This document shows, in pieces, positions 37,552-45,979 of a stretch of 57,735 bases of DNA (position 1 is the first letter of the stretch; each line of letters begins with the position of its first letter). The notes below the pieces were generated by a model. It worked only from the letters and a program-made list of their open reading frames with translations. It was not told where the DNA came from and did not search any database. This stretch comes from an uncultured Alphaproteobacteria bacterium. Its GTDB lineage: Bacteria; Pseudomonadota; Alphaproteobacteria; RF32; CAG-239. Location of the stretch: contig CALXTD010000009.1 of assembly GCA_944391315.1 (NCBI GenBank), forward strand, positions 1 to 57,735, written 5' to 3'. Both the position numbers and the translations under genes were made by a program.

Positions 37552-38391
37552 TCACTTTTGTAAAGTCGAACAATAAAAGCTGGAACGTCCGGCAATTACT
37601 ATTTTACGAATTCCTCCGGTTTTTGCAAGAGAACATTTACAGTCTGGGCATGGTTGCCCTGTTTTATTGTAAACACAGTGCTGAAATTGGAAATAACCTT
37701 CGCTTCCATCGGGTTTATGATAATCTTTTAAGGTAGAGCCACCGGCCTCTATCGCCTTTTCGAGCGTAAGGCGAACGGCAGCAATAAGCTTTGGATACTC
37801 GGCAGCGGAAAGCTGATTGGCTTTTCTCAATGGCGAAATTCTGGCATGATACAGCGCCTCCGAAGCATAAATATTTCCGATTCCGGCAATAATACTTTGG
37901 TCCAGCAAGGCTTCTTTGATAGGAATAGTTTTGTTTTTAAACTTTTCTTTCAAATAGGCCGGTGTCAAGTCTGAGCTAAAAGCATCTAGACCGATTCTCT
38001 TTACAAAATCTAGCTGTGCAATATCTTGTGTTTTGCAATAGGTAATCATGCCAAAGCGCCGCGGGTCGTTATAAATAAGAACGCCGTTATCTGTAATGAT
38101 TAAAACATGATCATGCTTTTCCAAAGCCTCAGGAATGGATTCGCAAATTTTTATGCGCCCGCTCATACCTAAATGCCAGATGATGCTATTGTTATTTGAA
38201 AGATTAATGACAATATATTTAGCAAGCCTGTTATAAGAAACGATTTTTGCGCCGATAATATTTTTTCCAAAGTCAAAAGGAATTACTTGCCGCAAACGAT
38301 TTTGATTGATAATCACGTCAAGTATAGTAGAATGACCGATAGCTTTGGATAAAGCGTTTTTAATGGTTTCGACTTCAGGTAACTCTGGCAT
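37552..38391 (-). CDS. mutM: formamidopyrimidine-DNA glycosylase
   Basis: Base-excision repair enzyme for 8-oxoguanine and FapyG. The 279-residue product begins MPELPEVETI, so after Met removal Pro1 is the nucleophile and Glu2 the general acid. YNDPRRFGM (about 108), the helix-two-turn-helix region IPIKEALLDQSIIAGIGNIYASEAL (about 158-182) and the C-terminal zinc finger with CPDC follow. The finger is odd: the last pair, normally C-x2-C, reads FYCSTLQK, so the fourth Cys is Leu. The ATG at 38389-38391 has GGAGG 10 bases upstream; a longer frame is not family-like. First gene of the minus-strand run towards dnaA. Confidence 0.93.
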   Translation of the reverse strand: MPELPEVETIKNALSKAIGHSTILDVIINQNRLRQVIPFDFGKNIIGAKIVSYNRLAKYIVINLSNNNSIIWHLGMSGRIKICESIPEALEKHDHVLIITDNGVLIYNDPRRFGMITYCKTQDIAQLDFVKRIGLDAFSSDLTPAYLKEKFKNKTIPIKEALLDQSIIAGIGNIYASEALYHARISPLRKANQLSAAEYPKLIAAVRLTLEKAIEAGGSTLKDYHKPDGSEGYFQFQHCVYNKTGQPCPDCKCSLAKTGGIRKIVIAGRSSFYCSTLQK

Positions 38392-38424
38392 AAGTTTAGA
38401 ACCTCCAATAAGAAGAGAGTATAA

Positions 38425-39495
38425 ATGACAAAGCAAATTTTACAATCACTAAAAATATTTCGGTTAGCAACCGCTTTAGCCAGATGGGATTTGCTTGAGT
38501 TAATAGATTCTCCGACCACCGGAATATATGTTTTGTGGGGCAAACTTTGGCAAAAAAAATCTAACGACACGCTAAAATCACGAATAAATGGATTTCTGGA
38601 AAAAGAAACAGATGAGTTGCAAAAGATTTTTGTGAGTGAAAGTAGCTACGAATACGTGGATTTTCTTCCCTTGGAACAATTAAAAACCGAAAAAGAAATA
38701 TCCATGGAAGAAGCTGAGGCTTATACGATTCTCTTTCGTCGCTTGGCCTATTTTTATCCTCGTTTAAAAACGGCCTTGCAAATATTTATCAGCAGAATAG
38801 ATATCGCGAGAGACAAAAGACTTCAAGCCTCGGAAACAGAAGAATACATACGCCTAAGCAGCAAAAATGAAAAAGCGCTGGCCTACGAAGTAGACTGGAT
38901 AAAAACTGATAAATTTAATCTGAAACTAGAGCTTCCGCCCCAAACAAAAATCGGAGACGAGCTGTCAGCCGAAAGTCAAAAAGCGCTGATAAATATCTGG
39001 GCAGATTTATTTTTTGAAGAAGACGTTTTGCTATGGAACTGGGGTGAAGTCATTAGCAATGAAAAAAACGAGGCAGGCTTTTTATCGCCGGATTGTTTGA
39101 TAACCATAGACAGCGCTGTCCAAAATTTTGCATTGAAACATATACAAAAAGCGCAGAACCCGCAACAATATCTGGAACATAAGTTTGCCGTGGCTTACAA
39201 CCGCCTTAAAAGATTATGCCCGCAAATTGATGTCGCTAAAGAACTCGCCCCTTATTGCCGCAAGCGCTATGAAAAAAACATCAAAGCCGAAGAAAAAGAA
39301 GACCTGTTGGCAAACATGTCTAATCTTGGATTCGCAATAAACACCAAAAATAAGATAGAACTAACGCCGCCATCGCGAATAAAAAGACTTCAAAGTCCCA
39401 AAATCTTCAGCAAAGAAAAAGAGTTTCGCAACAGCTCTCCGCTACTGTTTTTACTGTTGGCCGCTATGATATATGCGCTATTAAAATATTTTTAG
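38425..39495 (+). CDS. unknown membrane-anchored protein, possible degenerate UbiB relative
   Basis: 356 residues ending in one membrane segment (about 338-354). No domain is obvious, but three stretches recall UbiB/ABC1 atypical kinases in order: the start IFRLATALARWDLLELID (about 11-28), a segment resembling the post-lysine region (AEAYTILFRRLAYFYPRL, about 97-114), and QYLEHKFAVAYNRLKRLCPQ (about 245-265), which recalls the UbiB helix before its C-terminal membrane anchor. The kinase motifs (KxGQ, AAAS loop, HADMHPGN, DFG) are absent. Position next to mutM, where ubiE and ubiB sit in many Alphaproteobacteria, supports the idea. It remains a by-eye hypothesis. AGAAGAGAG precedes the ATG. 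Confidence 0.55.
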   Translation: MTKQILQSLKIFRLATALARWDLLELIDSPTTGIYVLWGKLWQKKSNDTLKSRINGFLEKETDELQKIFVSESSYEYVDFLPLEQLKTEKEISMEEAEAYTILFRRLAYFYPRLKTALQIFISRIDIARDKRLQASETEEYIRLSSKNEKALAYEVDWIKTDKFNLKLELPPQTKIGDELSAESQKALINIWADLFFEEDVLLWNWGEVISNEKNEAGFLSPDCLITIDSAVQNFALKHIQKAQNPQQYLEHKFAVAYNRLKRLCPQIDVAKELAPYCRKRYEKNIKAEEKEDLLANMSNLGFAINTKNKIELTPPSRIKRLQSPKIFSKEKEFRNSSPLLFLLLAAMIYALLKYF

Positions 39496-39555
39496 GGTTG
39501 TTTGCAAAATAAAGTTAGGTTAAAATAACTCTTTGAATAAAACGAAAGAAGAGTT

Positions 39556-40134
39556 ATGAGAAAGCCGCGTCAAAAAAAATATTATGCCCCGCAAAATGAG
39601 GAACACGTTTTTCACAAATGTGATTTTCCCGGTTGTGAAAAACGCGGCGAATATCGAGCCCCAAAAAATCGTAAGTTGAAAGAATATTACTGGTTTTGTT
39701 TAGAGCATGTTCAACAATATAATGCCAAGTGGAATTATTATGAAGGCATATCCACGGACGAACCGGAAGAAGACAATCAACCAAAAATGCATTTCAAGGG
39801 CTTTCGCTCCAAAGTCAGATACAGTCGCGGTTACGACTTTTTTGATGACTATGAGTTTTTTGAGAGCAGTTATCACAGCCATTCTGATTATGCACCGATG
39901 GATGAAGTCTACTATACTTATGAAGAACGCCGTTACCTTGAAATCATGGAACTTGAAGGCCGCGGACTGAATATCGAAACACTCAAAAAACAATATAAAC
40001 AACTGGTAAAAAAATATCACCCCGACTTGCACCAAGATAACAAAGCCGCTGCTGAAGAAAAGTTCAAACAGCTGAGCAATGCTTACCAACATCTGTTAGA
40101 TAAACTAAATCGACTTTACGGTGATATTAAATAA
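39556..40134 (+). CDS. J-domain protein with N-terminal cysteine-rich segment
   Basis: 192 residues. The N-terminal 65 residues contain CDFPGCEKRGEYRAPKNR and YYWFCLEHV, a C-x4-C...C-x2-H arrangement that could bind a metal. The middle (65-125) is acidic and aromatic. The C-terminal J domain (about 130-192) has GLNIETLKKQYKQLVKKYH, then HPD (KYHPDLHQ) and KFKQLSNAYQHL. It is thus a DnaJ-type co-chaperone with the J domain at the C-terminus, a form known in Alphaproteobacteria. The client is unknown. AAAGAAGAG lies upstream of the ATG. Confidence 0.85.
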   Translation: MRKPRQKKYYAPQNEEHVFHKCDFPGCEKRGEYRAPKNRKLKEYYWFCLEHVQQYNAKWNYYEGISTDEPEEDNQPKMHFKGFRSKVRYSRGYDFFDDYEFFESSYHSHSDYAPMDEVYYTYEERRYLEIMELEGRGLNIETLKKQYKQLVKKYHPDLHQDNKAAAEEKFKQLSNAYQHLLDKLNRLYGDIK

Positions 40135-40138
40135 CAAA

Positions 40139-40981
40139 CTAGCGACTAATATCTTTAAGGTTACTTGCTTTTGTGGCGAGCTTATTAAATTCTTTTTGCG
40201 CAGATTGGGTGCTTTTAACTTTAGGTAATTTCTTTTTATCAACTTTGCGACCGGTTTTTTGCAAAATAACTTTGGCAATATGCTTGTCTTCGGTTTGTTT
40301 CTTGCCTGCTTCAACCACTTCCTCGAGCTTCAATCCCTTAACGGCAGCCTTGCTTCCGCCGACAATTTCGATTCGCTTAACACCGGCAAAAAAGTCTTTG
40401 AGCTGATTGGGCTGGAGTTTGTGATTAGACCTTGGTTTCAGCTTTGTCTGAGTCACAAGATCTTTGTTAACCGCTTTTTGCACCAACTCCTGAGGATTGT
40501 CAGAAACGCTGTTCATTGTGTCCGCCTCGGTTCTGGCATTAACTTTTTTTAGGCCGGTTTCTTTTGCTAGCAGATTTGCGGTATTAACGGCATTAAGCTT
40601 TCCTGCGCTTTTTTCCAAAGAAATTCCTTTTTGAATAAATGCTTCTCTTTTGGCTTTACTTTGCTCTGTTTTTTCTTCTTCTTTAGGATTTATGACAAGC
40701 TCTTCTTCAAAATTTATTGTTGGAATAACTTGAAAATAAGCATTTTCGTCTTCATCATCATCGTCGTCATAAACATCTTTAATTTTTTTTCGCACAAGGT
40801 TTGGATTCGTTTTGTTTTCTGCGGGACGAAACGCTCCCTCCACAGCGAATGGCTGCTTTTCATCAGAAAGTTGAGCATCGATTCTTCTGGAAGGCCGTTG
40901 CTTTGGCAAGGGCATATTTTTATTCCATTCAATGTTTGGATTATTGCTGTTGTTTGTATCGTCAGAAGAATCATCTTGCAT
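40139..40981 (-). CDS. disordered charged protein, unknown
   Basis: 280 residues without hydrophobic segments. The N-terminus is Asp/Asn-rich, a run of acidic residues occurs near 72-79 (YDDDDDEDEN), and the C-terminal half is Lys-rich with a more folded-looking FFAGVKRIEIVGGSKAAVKG (about 203-222). I do not recognise it. It starts 6 bases after the PAS protein gene and is probably co-transcribed and perhaps functionally linked with it. It ends 4 bases from the convergent J-protein gene. Confidence 0.65.
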   Translation of the reverse strand: MQDDSSDDTNNSNNPNIEWNKNMPLPKQRPSRRIDAQLSDEKQPFAVEGAFRPAENKTNPNLVRKKIKDVYDDDDDEDENAYFQVIPTINFEEELVINPKEEEKTEQSKAKREAFIQKGISLEKSAGKLNAVNTANLLAKETGLKKVNARTEADTMNSVSDNPQELVQKAVNKDLVTQTKLKPRSNHKLQPNQLKDFFAGVKRIEIVGGSKAAVKGLKLEEVVEAGKKQTEDKHIAKVILQKTGRKVDKKKLPKVKSTQSAQKEFNKLATKASNLKDISR

Positions 40982-40987
40982 GGAAAA

Positions 40988-42670
40988 TCAGTTCACCTTT
41001 CTGTTAATAATCATAAAAGAGCCGTCAGCCAACAGCACGGAGGTCACTTCAATCTCAATTCCGTCAACACGCGTAAGCATAAAAGTTTTTGTCGTAGCAT
41101 TTGTAATATGACTAACAATATCATTCTTCAAATTATTCCAGTTGTCAACCAGCGGAAATTTATCTTTCGCAGCTTCAATAAGTTCCTGCAAAGAAGGATC
41201 ATTTTGCAAAAAGATTTCCTTATAGTCCCAAAGCTCCATATAAGCGCGATTATAAAGGCTTAATCTTCCGTTTGGTGTAAAAATCATAACCGCTTCGGAG
41301 AGATTATCAAGAATCTCTTTTTGTACGGATATCAAGTCATTATAAGCACGGCGCGTTGCCAGACGATCGGTCACGTCTTCAAATGCAAAGAAAAGCCCGC
41401 CCATTGGATGCTGAGCTCTCACGCGACGAAGTGTGCGCCCGTCAGGCAGATGGAGAAGGTCTTCTTTTGCTTCAAGAATAGAAGAGAAAGCATCTTGTTC
41501 GCCTTGTTTATACTGAATAAAATCAGGCACTTCCGGCAAAAGCCTTTTTTCTCTGATTTCATCAAGAAAAGCAGAATAAGGCGGCTGAGCATCAAGCCAA
41601 GAATTATCCAGCTTCCACATTTGAGCAAAAGACTTATTATAAAAAGCCAAGCGTTTTTTTGCGTCAAACACTGCAAAAGCCGTGCCGAGTGCGCCCAAGA
41701 TTTCAAGATGAGCATTTTGATGAAGCTTCAAATTGCGCTTTAAATCATCAAGCTCGGTAATTTCAGCCATAGAGCCAACACTATAAATTTTATCAAGACT
41801 CTGTTCCGCATGAAACGGAATTTCAACCACTTCAAAAGAATGATGCGCCCCGTTTTTAACCAAGCTGATTTTTTGCTTGCGTGTTTTATTTGTTGCATGA
41901 GCGGCTGTTGCCAAATCCAAAGAAATACTTTCATTATTTGTGCCGATAATTTCGATTCCCTGAGAAATAACGGCGTCACGATTTTTCTCAGCCACAAAGT
42001 CTAAATAAGGCTTGTTAACAAACTTAAGATGTTGCTGATCATCTCTCAGCCAAGCCGGATAAGCCAAATGATCAATAAGGTCGCTCAGGCGCAAGGTCTT
42101 GTCTGCAGCTTTTTTGCATTCAGCCTGAAGCTCATCAATTTTGGTTGTTTCATCACTGATATCTCTAAACCAAATAACATCACAAAATATATGTCCGCCG
42201 GCATCACAGATTCGTGCACCGGAAAGTTTTAGGATTCGCCCATTGTTTTTCGTTGTAAAAATATCTTCAAACGAGCACCCTTCTTCAAGAAGAATATCAG
42301 CATATTTCTGAATTTTTCTGGCATCATCTTTATAAAAAGCCTTCAAAACATCTTCAAAAGAAGATTTCACCCCATTTTCAAGCCCGAGTAAAACAGCCAA
42401 CCTTCTGGAGCACTTAAAGACAATCTTTTTTCTTGGGTCATCAATATTATCATCCGGATAGATAAAGGAAAAATAGCCATCTTTTGAGGCATAAAGCACC
42501 TCGGTCAAACGATTGGATTCGCGGTTTGCAAAATAATTCTTCTGCCGAAGCTTAAGAATAAGGATAGAAGAATAAAACAACAACAATAACAGCAGGATAA
42601 AAACGGCAGCAATCAGATACCATAATTCCGGAGCGGCATAAAACATATTGGTTAAAAGATTGTAAGACAT
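40988..42670 (-). CDS. membrane PAS-domain protein lacking a kinase domain
   Basis: 560 residues. One membrane segment (about 17-40) is followed by a charged linker and about four PAS-like domains: ASKDGYFSFIYPDD (about 61), DHLAYPAWLRDDQQ (about 200), ALGTAFAVFDAKKRLAFYN (about 325) and NLSEAVMIFTPNGRLSLYN (about 455), each of the last two followed by W-x-L or W-D-Y. The protein stops after the last PAS. Alphaproteobacterial proteins with this layout (DivL and related sensor kinases, often beside tsaE) continue into HisKA and HATPase domains, which are absent here and not encoded downstream. It may be a signal-sensing scaffold or a truncated kinase. Divergent from tsaB. Confidence 0.82.
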   Translation of the reverse strand: MSYNLLTNMFYAAPELWYLIAAVFILLLLLLFYSSILILKLRQKNYFANRESNRLTEVLYASKDGYFSFIYPDDNIDDPRKKIVFKCSRRLAVLLGLENGVKSSFEDVLKAFYKDDARKIQKYADILLEEGCSFEDIFTTKNNGRILKLSGARICDAGGHIFCDVIWFRDISDETTKIDELQAECKKAADKTLRLSDLIDHLAYPAWLRDDQQHLKFVNKPYLDFVAEKNRDAVISQGIEIIGTNNESISLDLATAAHATNKTRKQKISLVKNGAHHSFEVVEIPFHAEQSLDKIYSVGSMAEITELDDLKRNLKLHQNAHLEILGALGTAFAVFDAKKRLAFYNKSFAQMWKLDNSWLDAQPPYSAFLDEIREKRLLPEVPDFIQYKQGEQDAFSSILEAKEDLLHLPDGRTLRRVRAQHPMGGLFFAFEDVTDRLATRRAYNDLISVQKEILDNLSEAVMIFTPNGRLSLYNRAYMELWDYKEIFLQNDPSLQELIEAAKDKFPLVDNWNNLKNDIVSHITNATTKTFMLTRVDGIEIEVTSVLLADGSFMIINRKVN

Positions 42671-42771
42671 GATATTAATGTTCCGAAACTAATAAAGGGT
42701 TGTTTATTTATAGATTTTATAATATAAACGCAAATAGTAAAACTCAAAAAAACAGGTAGTGAATAAAAAAG

Positions 42772-43443
42772 ATGTACACATTAGCATTTGATACAACGGC
42801 AGGCGGCTGCTACATAGCCTTATTAAAGGATGATAAAATATCGCGCACTTTTGAACAAGACATGGATTATGGACAAGCAGAAGTCTTAATGCCGGAGATA
42901 GCAAATATATTAAATAAAGAACGGATAGATTTTAAGGATATAAACTTAGTCGTTGTCTGCACCGGCCCTGGATCATTTACGGGGGTTCGCTCATCAGTTT
43001 CGGCCGCCCGAACATTTTCAATCGCTGATGAAAAATTGGCTGTTACCGGTGTTTCTGCATTTGAGGCCTATATACGCAGCCTTGAGCCGGAAGAGATTGC
43101 CGAGTTAAACGCCGTTATTATTGAAACCAAAAGAGACGATTTTTATTACCAAATTTTTGATTCCTCCTTGCATAAAGTAACCGAAGCAGGCGCCGACAGC
43201 AGAGAAAACATCATAAGCCAACTGCGTCAAAAAAAGATCAGCTTGATAGGCGACGGTGTTGAGCGCTTTTTGAATCAGCCGACAGGATTAAGCCTTCATG
43301 CCATAAGAATGGAACGTCACTTGTCTATAGAGCACTTGGCCTGGAGCGGACTCAAAAAGTTTTTAGATAAAAAGCTTGATTTTCCGAAGCCCTTATATTT
43401 GAGAGCACCGGACATCTGCATCAAGAAAACAGATGAAATGTAA
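42772..43443 (+). CDS. tsaB: tRNA threonylcarbamoyladenosine biosynthesis protein TsaB
   Basis: Scaffold subunit of the TsaBDE complex that installs t6A37 in ANN-decoding tRNAs. The 223-residue product begins MYTLAFDTTAGGCYIALLKD, has YGQAEVLMPEI (about 33), and CTGPGSFTGVRSSVSAARTF (about 63-82), the TsaB signature. Like other TsaB it lacks the metal-binding His pair of TsaD. rimI, its common neighbour, does not follow. Confidence 0.93.
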   Translation: MYTLAFDTTAGGCYIALLKDDKISRTFEQDMDYGQAEVLMPEIANILNKERIDFKDINLVVVCTGPGSFTGVRSSVSAARTFSIADEKLAVTGVSAFEAYIRSLEPEEIAELNAVIIETKRDDFYYQIFDSSLHKVTEAGADSRENIISQLRQKKISLIGDGVERFLNQPTGLSLHAIRMERHLSIEHLAWSGLKKFLDKKLDFPKPLYLRAPDICIKKTDEM

Positions 43444-43547
43444 ATGCAAAAAATATCCTCTGAATTTACGATAAAAATATTGCAAAACAATACTAAAACG
43501 CGTATATAAATAAAAAGAAGGACAAAAATAAAAAAAATCGGCAAAGA

Positions 43548-44456
43548 ATGGGATACCTGAGTCATAAAAAAAAGGAAGAAAGAATAGATGTATTTCTAAA
43601 TGTTGCGCTAATTGCCACAACATTATACAGCTTTTTTACCTTGTTTGAAGCAGGCTGTGCTGTTTGGGAGCACTTGTGCCGTTGGCATTTTCAGTATTAT
43701 CTTTTAATGCAAGCTTTGTTCTTATATGCCTTGTACCAAAAGCGCTGGGGGCGCAGCGGATTATTTGCGCTTCTGATTTTAATAAATTTCGTTTCATTAT
43801 CATCAACCAGCAACTTGTTTACCAATATCTCCTCAGATAGCAATTCAGAGCTAAATATCATCTATCAAAATCATAGCGAAGAAGCAAATTCCATCATAAA
43901 GCAAGCCTATGCCAATAATGGTGAGATTTTAGCATTAAACACGGATAAAGAGCTGGCTCCGACATATGACGACAACTACCGCTTATATCACGAAAACGCC
44001 GGCATGGGCCCCAGCCTTATCTTGAGTGATATTCCTCCTGAGCAAGCCGGCAAAGTCAGCTTTGCTCCAAATCGCCAAGCGTCATATATCGCCATCACCA
44101 AAAACAACCAAAAAATGATGGTTTTGAATATAGATTTCTCTAACCTGAAAAAAGAAGAAGTCCAAACCGTTTATAAAAATCTTGAAGAATTTGTCCTTGC
44201 TCAAAATCTTCCTTTGGTAATTGTCGGAGATTTTGGAATGCCGACATGGATGCCCGCTGTCAAAAACTTTATGATAAACACCGGTCTTGAGGTCAAAAAC
44301 AGAGTAATCTTAAGCGATGGCCGTCAGTGGTTTAATCCGTTCACGATACCAAGCATAAATGTATTAGGCTACAAAGCCCTTGGACTCAAACATTTCGAAC
44401 GCCTTGATCAGAGCCCGTCGGGAAGCTACCCGTTTTTATTTAGCCTCAGCCTCTAA
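43548..44456 (+). CDS. membrane protein with degenerate endonuclease/exonuclease/phosphatase domain
   Basis: 302 residues. About three N-terminal membrane segments (about 15-33, 47-62, 67-90), then a domain with the EEP strand order: ELNIIYQNHSEEAN (about 102), VLNIDFSNLKKEEV (about 193) and LPLVIVGDFGMPTWMPAVKNF (about 222-242). The usual GDFN is GDFG, the early Glu of the fold is missing, and the final S-D-H is replaced by SPSGSYPF, so it is probably not a nuclease. No good ribosome site is close to the ATG (GAAGGA is 25 bases away), so the start is uncertain. The end overlaps the convergent TPR gene by 21 bases. Confidence 0.7.
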   Translation: MGYLSHKKKEERIDVFLNVALIATTLYSFFTLFEAGCAVWEHLCRWHFQYYLLMQALFLYALYQKRWGRSGLFALLILINFVSLSSTSNLFTNISSDSNSELNIIYQNHSEEANSIIKQAYANNGEILALNTDKELAPTYDDNYRLYHENAGMGPSLILSDIPPEQAGKVSFAPNRQASYIAITKNNQKMMVLNIDFSNLKKEEVQTVYKNLEEFVLAQNLPLVIVGDFGMPTWMPAVKNFMINTGLEVKNRVILSDGRQWFNPFTIPSINVLGYKALGLKHFERLDQSPSGSYPFLFSLSL

Positions 44457-45908
44457 AGATTTTATTTTTTTTCGAATAATGTCAGCAAGCTCTGTTTCTT
44501 CAAATGCCGTTGCATAAGTTAGGGCAGTTTCATAAGTCTTTATGGCTTGAAGACTGTTTCCGAGCTTTGTCTCAATAAGGGCTATGTTGGCATAGTCAGT
44601 TGCTGCACCGGAAAAACGTTCATCTTTTTGCTCGATTGAAGCCGATTTCAAAAACAAAGATTTCGCCCGAGCGAGTTCGTTTTTCTGCAAAAAAATAAGG
44701 CCTAACAAAGAATATGCATTTGCAATATGAAAACAGCCGGAATCTTTTTCTCCCTTTTTGATAATCAGACGCAAAACAGCTTCCGCTGCTGCAAATCTTT
44801 CAAGTTCAAAGTCGATTCTAGCAATCAGATAAAGACTGTCTAAGGCTGCAGCTGCGTCGATTCCTTTTTGATAGATTCTGGCAGAAGAAACAGCTTCGAC
44901 CAAAGCTTGTGACCACAAATTTTGTTCACAAAAAATAAAAGCCCGAACCTGATGGGCAAAGGCCAATCCATTTTTATCATGCAATTCTTCATGAGCCTCA
45001 ACGGCAGCATGAACCGAGCAAAGAGCGTCATCATATTTCTTTTGCAAAAGAAGGGTCAAAGCTTTTTGCGTAAGGATATAAGCGGCAGCTCTGAGGCGAT
45101 TAGAGTTAAGATTAATGTCCAAACTTTTTTGAAAATAAGCGAGTGCATCGTCAAAATTTTCACGCATGGTCCACAGCATTCCAAGCCCGCCAAAAGCATC
45201 TGCTTCTCCTGCCGGATGCCCAAAGGCATGAAACAGCTGTGCTGCCTGCCGAAACATAAAATGAGAAACATCTTCAACAGCCGAAACTCTAAAAATAGTC
45301 GCAGATAACAAATAAGCATAAGCTTCTTCAATATAGGCACCGGATTTCTTAAACAAAGAAGCCGCCACCGTCGCTTGTTGAGAGGCATTTTCCATATCCC
45401 CGCAAATAAGGGCAAACTGCGCCTGATAATAAGCCGCTTTGGCCTTAAAATATGGGGAGCAAGTTTTTACCTGAACAGTGTCGAGCAAAGCCGAGGCTTC
45501 ATCTTTTTTTCCGAGCTCAAAGAGTAAAGAAACAAGCTCGATTCTCGCCGATTCTGACTTTATTTTTTTGAAAAGAGCAACAGCCTCTTCGGGCTGATAG
45601 AAAGCCTTCAACGAGGCTTCTTCAAAAAAAAGTTTTTTTTGCCGAAGAAATTTAAGAACACCGCTGATTTTGCCGCAGGCCAAATTCAGCAAAAGCTTTT
45701 TGTTTTTTTTGAATGGAAATCTCAGAAGCGTTTTAAGAATCTTTTGCAAAGCATAAGATGAAAAATAAGGGGCCGAAGAAACTTTTTGTTGCTGCAAAAT
45801 CAACTGTTTGGAAGATATTTTAAAATAATGATCTAGGGCGATTTTTCTCCAAAACAGAACAAACACCGCAAAAGACAATACAAATAAAAAAATTCCGATA
45901 TAGAACAT
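44436..45908 (-). CDS. TPR-repeat membrane-anchored protein
   Basis: 490 residues: one N-terminal membrane segment (about 3-22), then a helical solenoid of tetratricopeptide-like repeats from about 90 to 485. Recognisable units include the one around AYYQAQFALICGDMENASQQ, FGGLGMLWTMRENFDDALAYFQKSLDI (about 240-266) and LGNSLQAIKTYETALTYA (about 455). It is a protein-interaction scaffold facing the cytoplasm or periplasm; partners are unknown. Many Lys, Ala and Leu codons; no clear ribosome site precedes the ATG. Convergent with the EEP-like gene. Confidence 0.78.
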   Translation of the reverse strand: MFYIGIFLFVLSFAVFVLFWRKIALDHYFKISSKQLILQQQKVSSAPYFSSYALQKILKTLLRFPFKKNKKLLLNLACGKISGVLKFLRQKKLFFEEASLKAFYQPEEAVALFKKIKSESARIELVSLLFELGKKDEASALLDTVQVKTCSPYFKAKAAYYQAQFALICGDMENASQQATVAASLFKKSGAYIEEAYAYLLSATIFRVSAVEDVSHFMFRQAAQLFHAFGHPAGEADAFGGLGMLWTMRENFDDALAYFQKSLDINLNSNRLRAAAYILTQKALTLLLQKKYDDALCSVHAAVEAHEELHDKNGLAFAHQVRAFIFCEQNLWSQALVEAVSSARIYQKGIDAAAALDSLYLIARIDFELERFAAAEAVLRLIIKKGEKDSGCFHIANAYSLLGLIFLQKNELARAKSLFLKSASIEQKDERFSGAATDYANIALIETKLGNSLQAIKTYETALTYATAFEETELADIIRKKIKSLEAEAK

Positions 45909-45956
45909 AAAATTTACACTAAATTTAGTTTTGAATCATATCATATAAGCATAAGC

Positions 45957-45962
45957 TATAAT
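45957..45962 (+). promoter_or_regulatory. possible -10 box of the LonB-type protease gene
   Basis: TATAAT on the plus strand. A start of transcription near 45969 would exclude the ATG at 45965 and favour the one at 45980. The nearest -35-like TTGAAT is 20 bases upstream, longer than usual. Confidence 0.4.
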
Positions 45963-45979
45963 ATATGGGAAAAATCAAA

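Noticed and set aside
40631..41263. 210-codon plus-strand frame opposite the disordered and PAS protein genes
   Set aside because: Overlaps two better-supported minus-strand genes; the apparent hydrophobic segments come from the reverse complement of Asp/Glu/Lys-rich coding.
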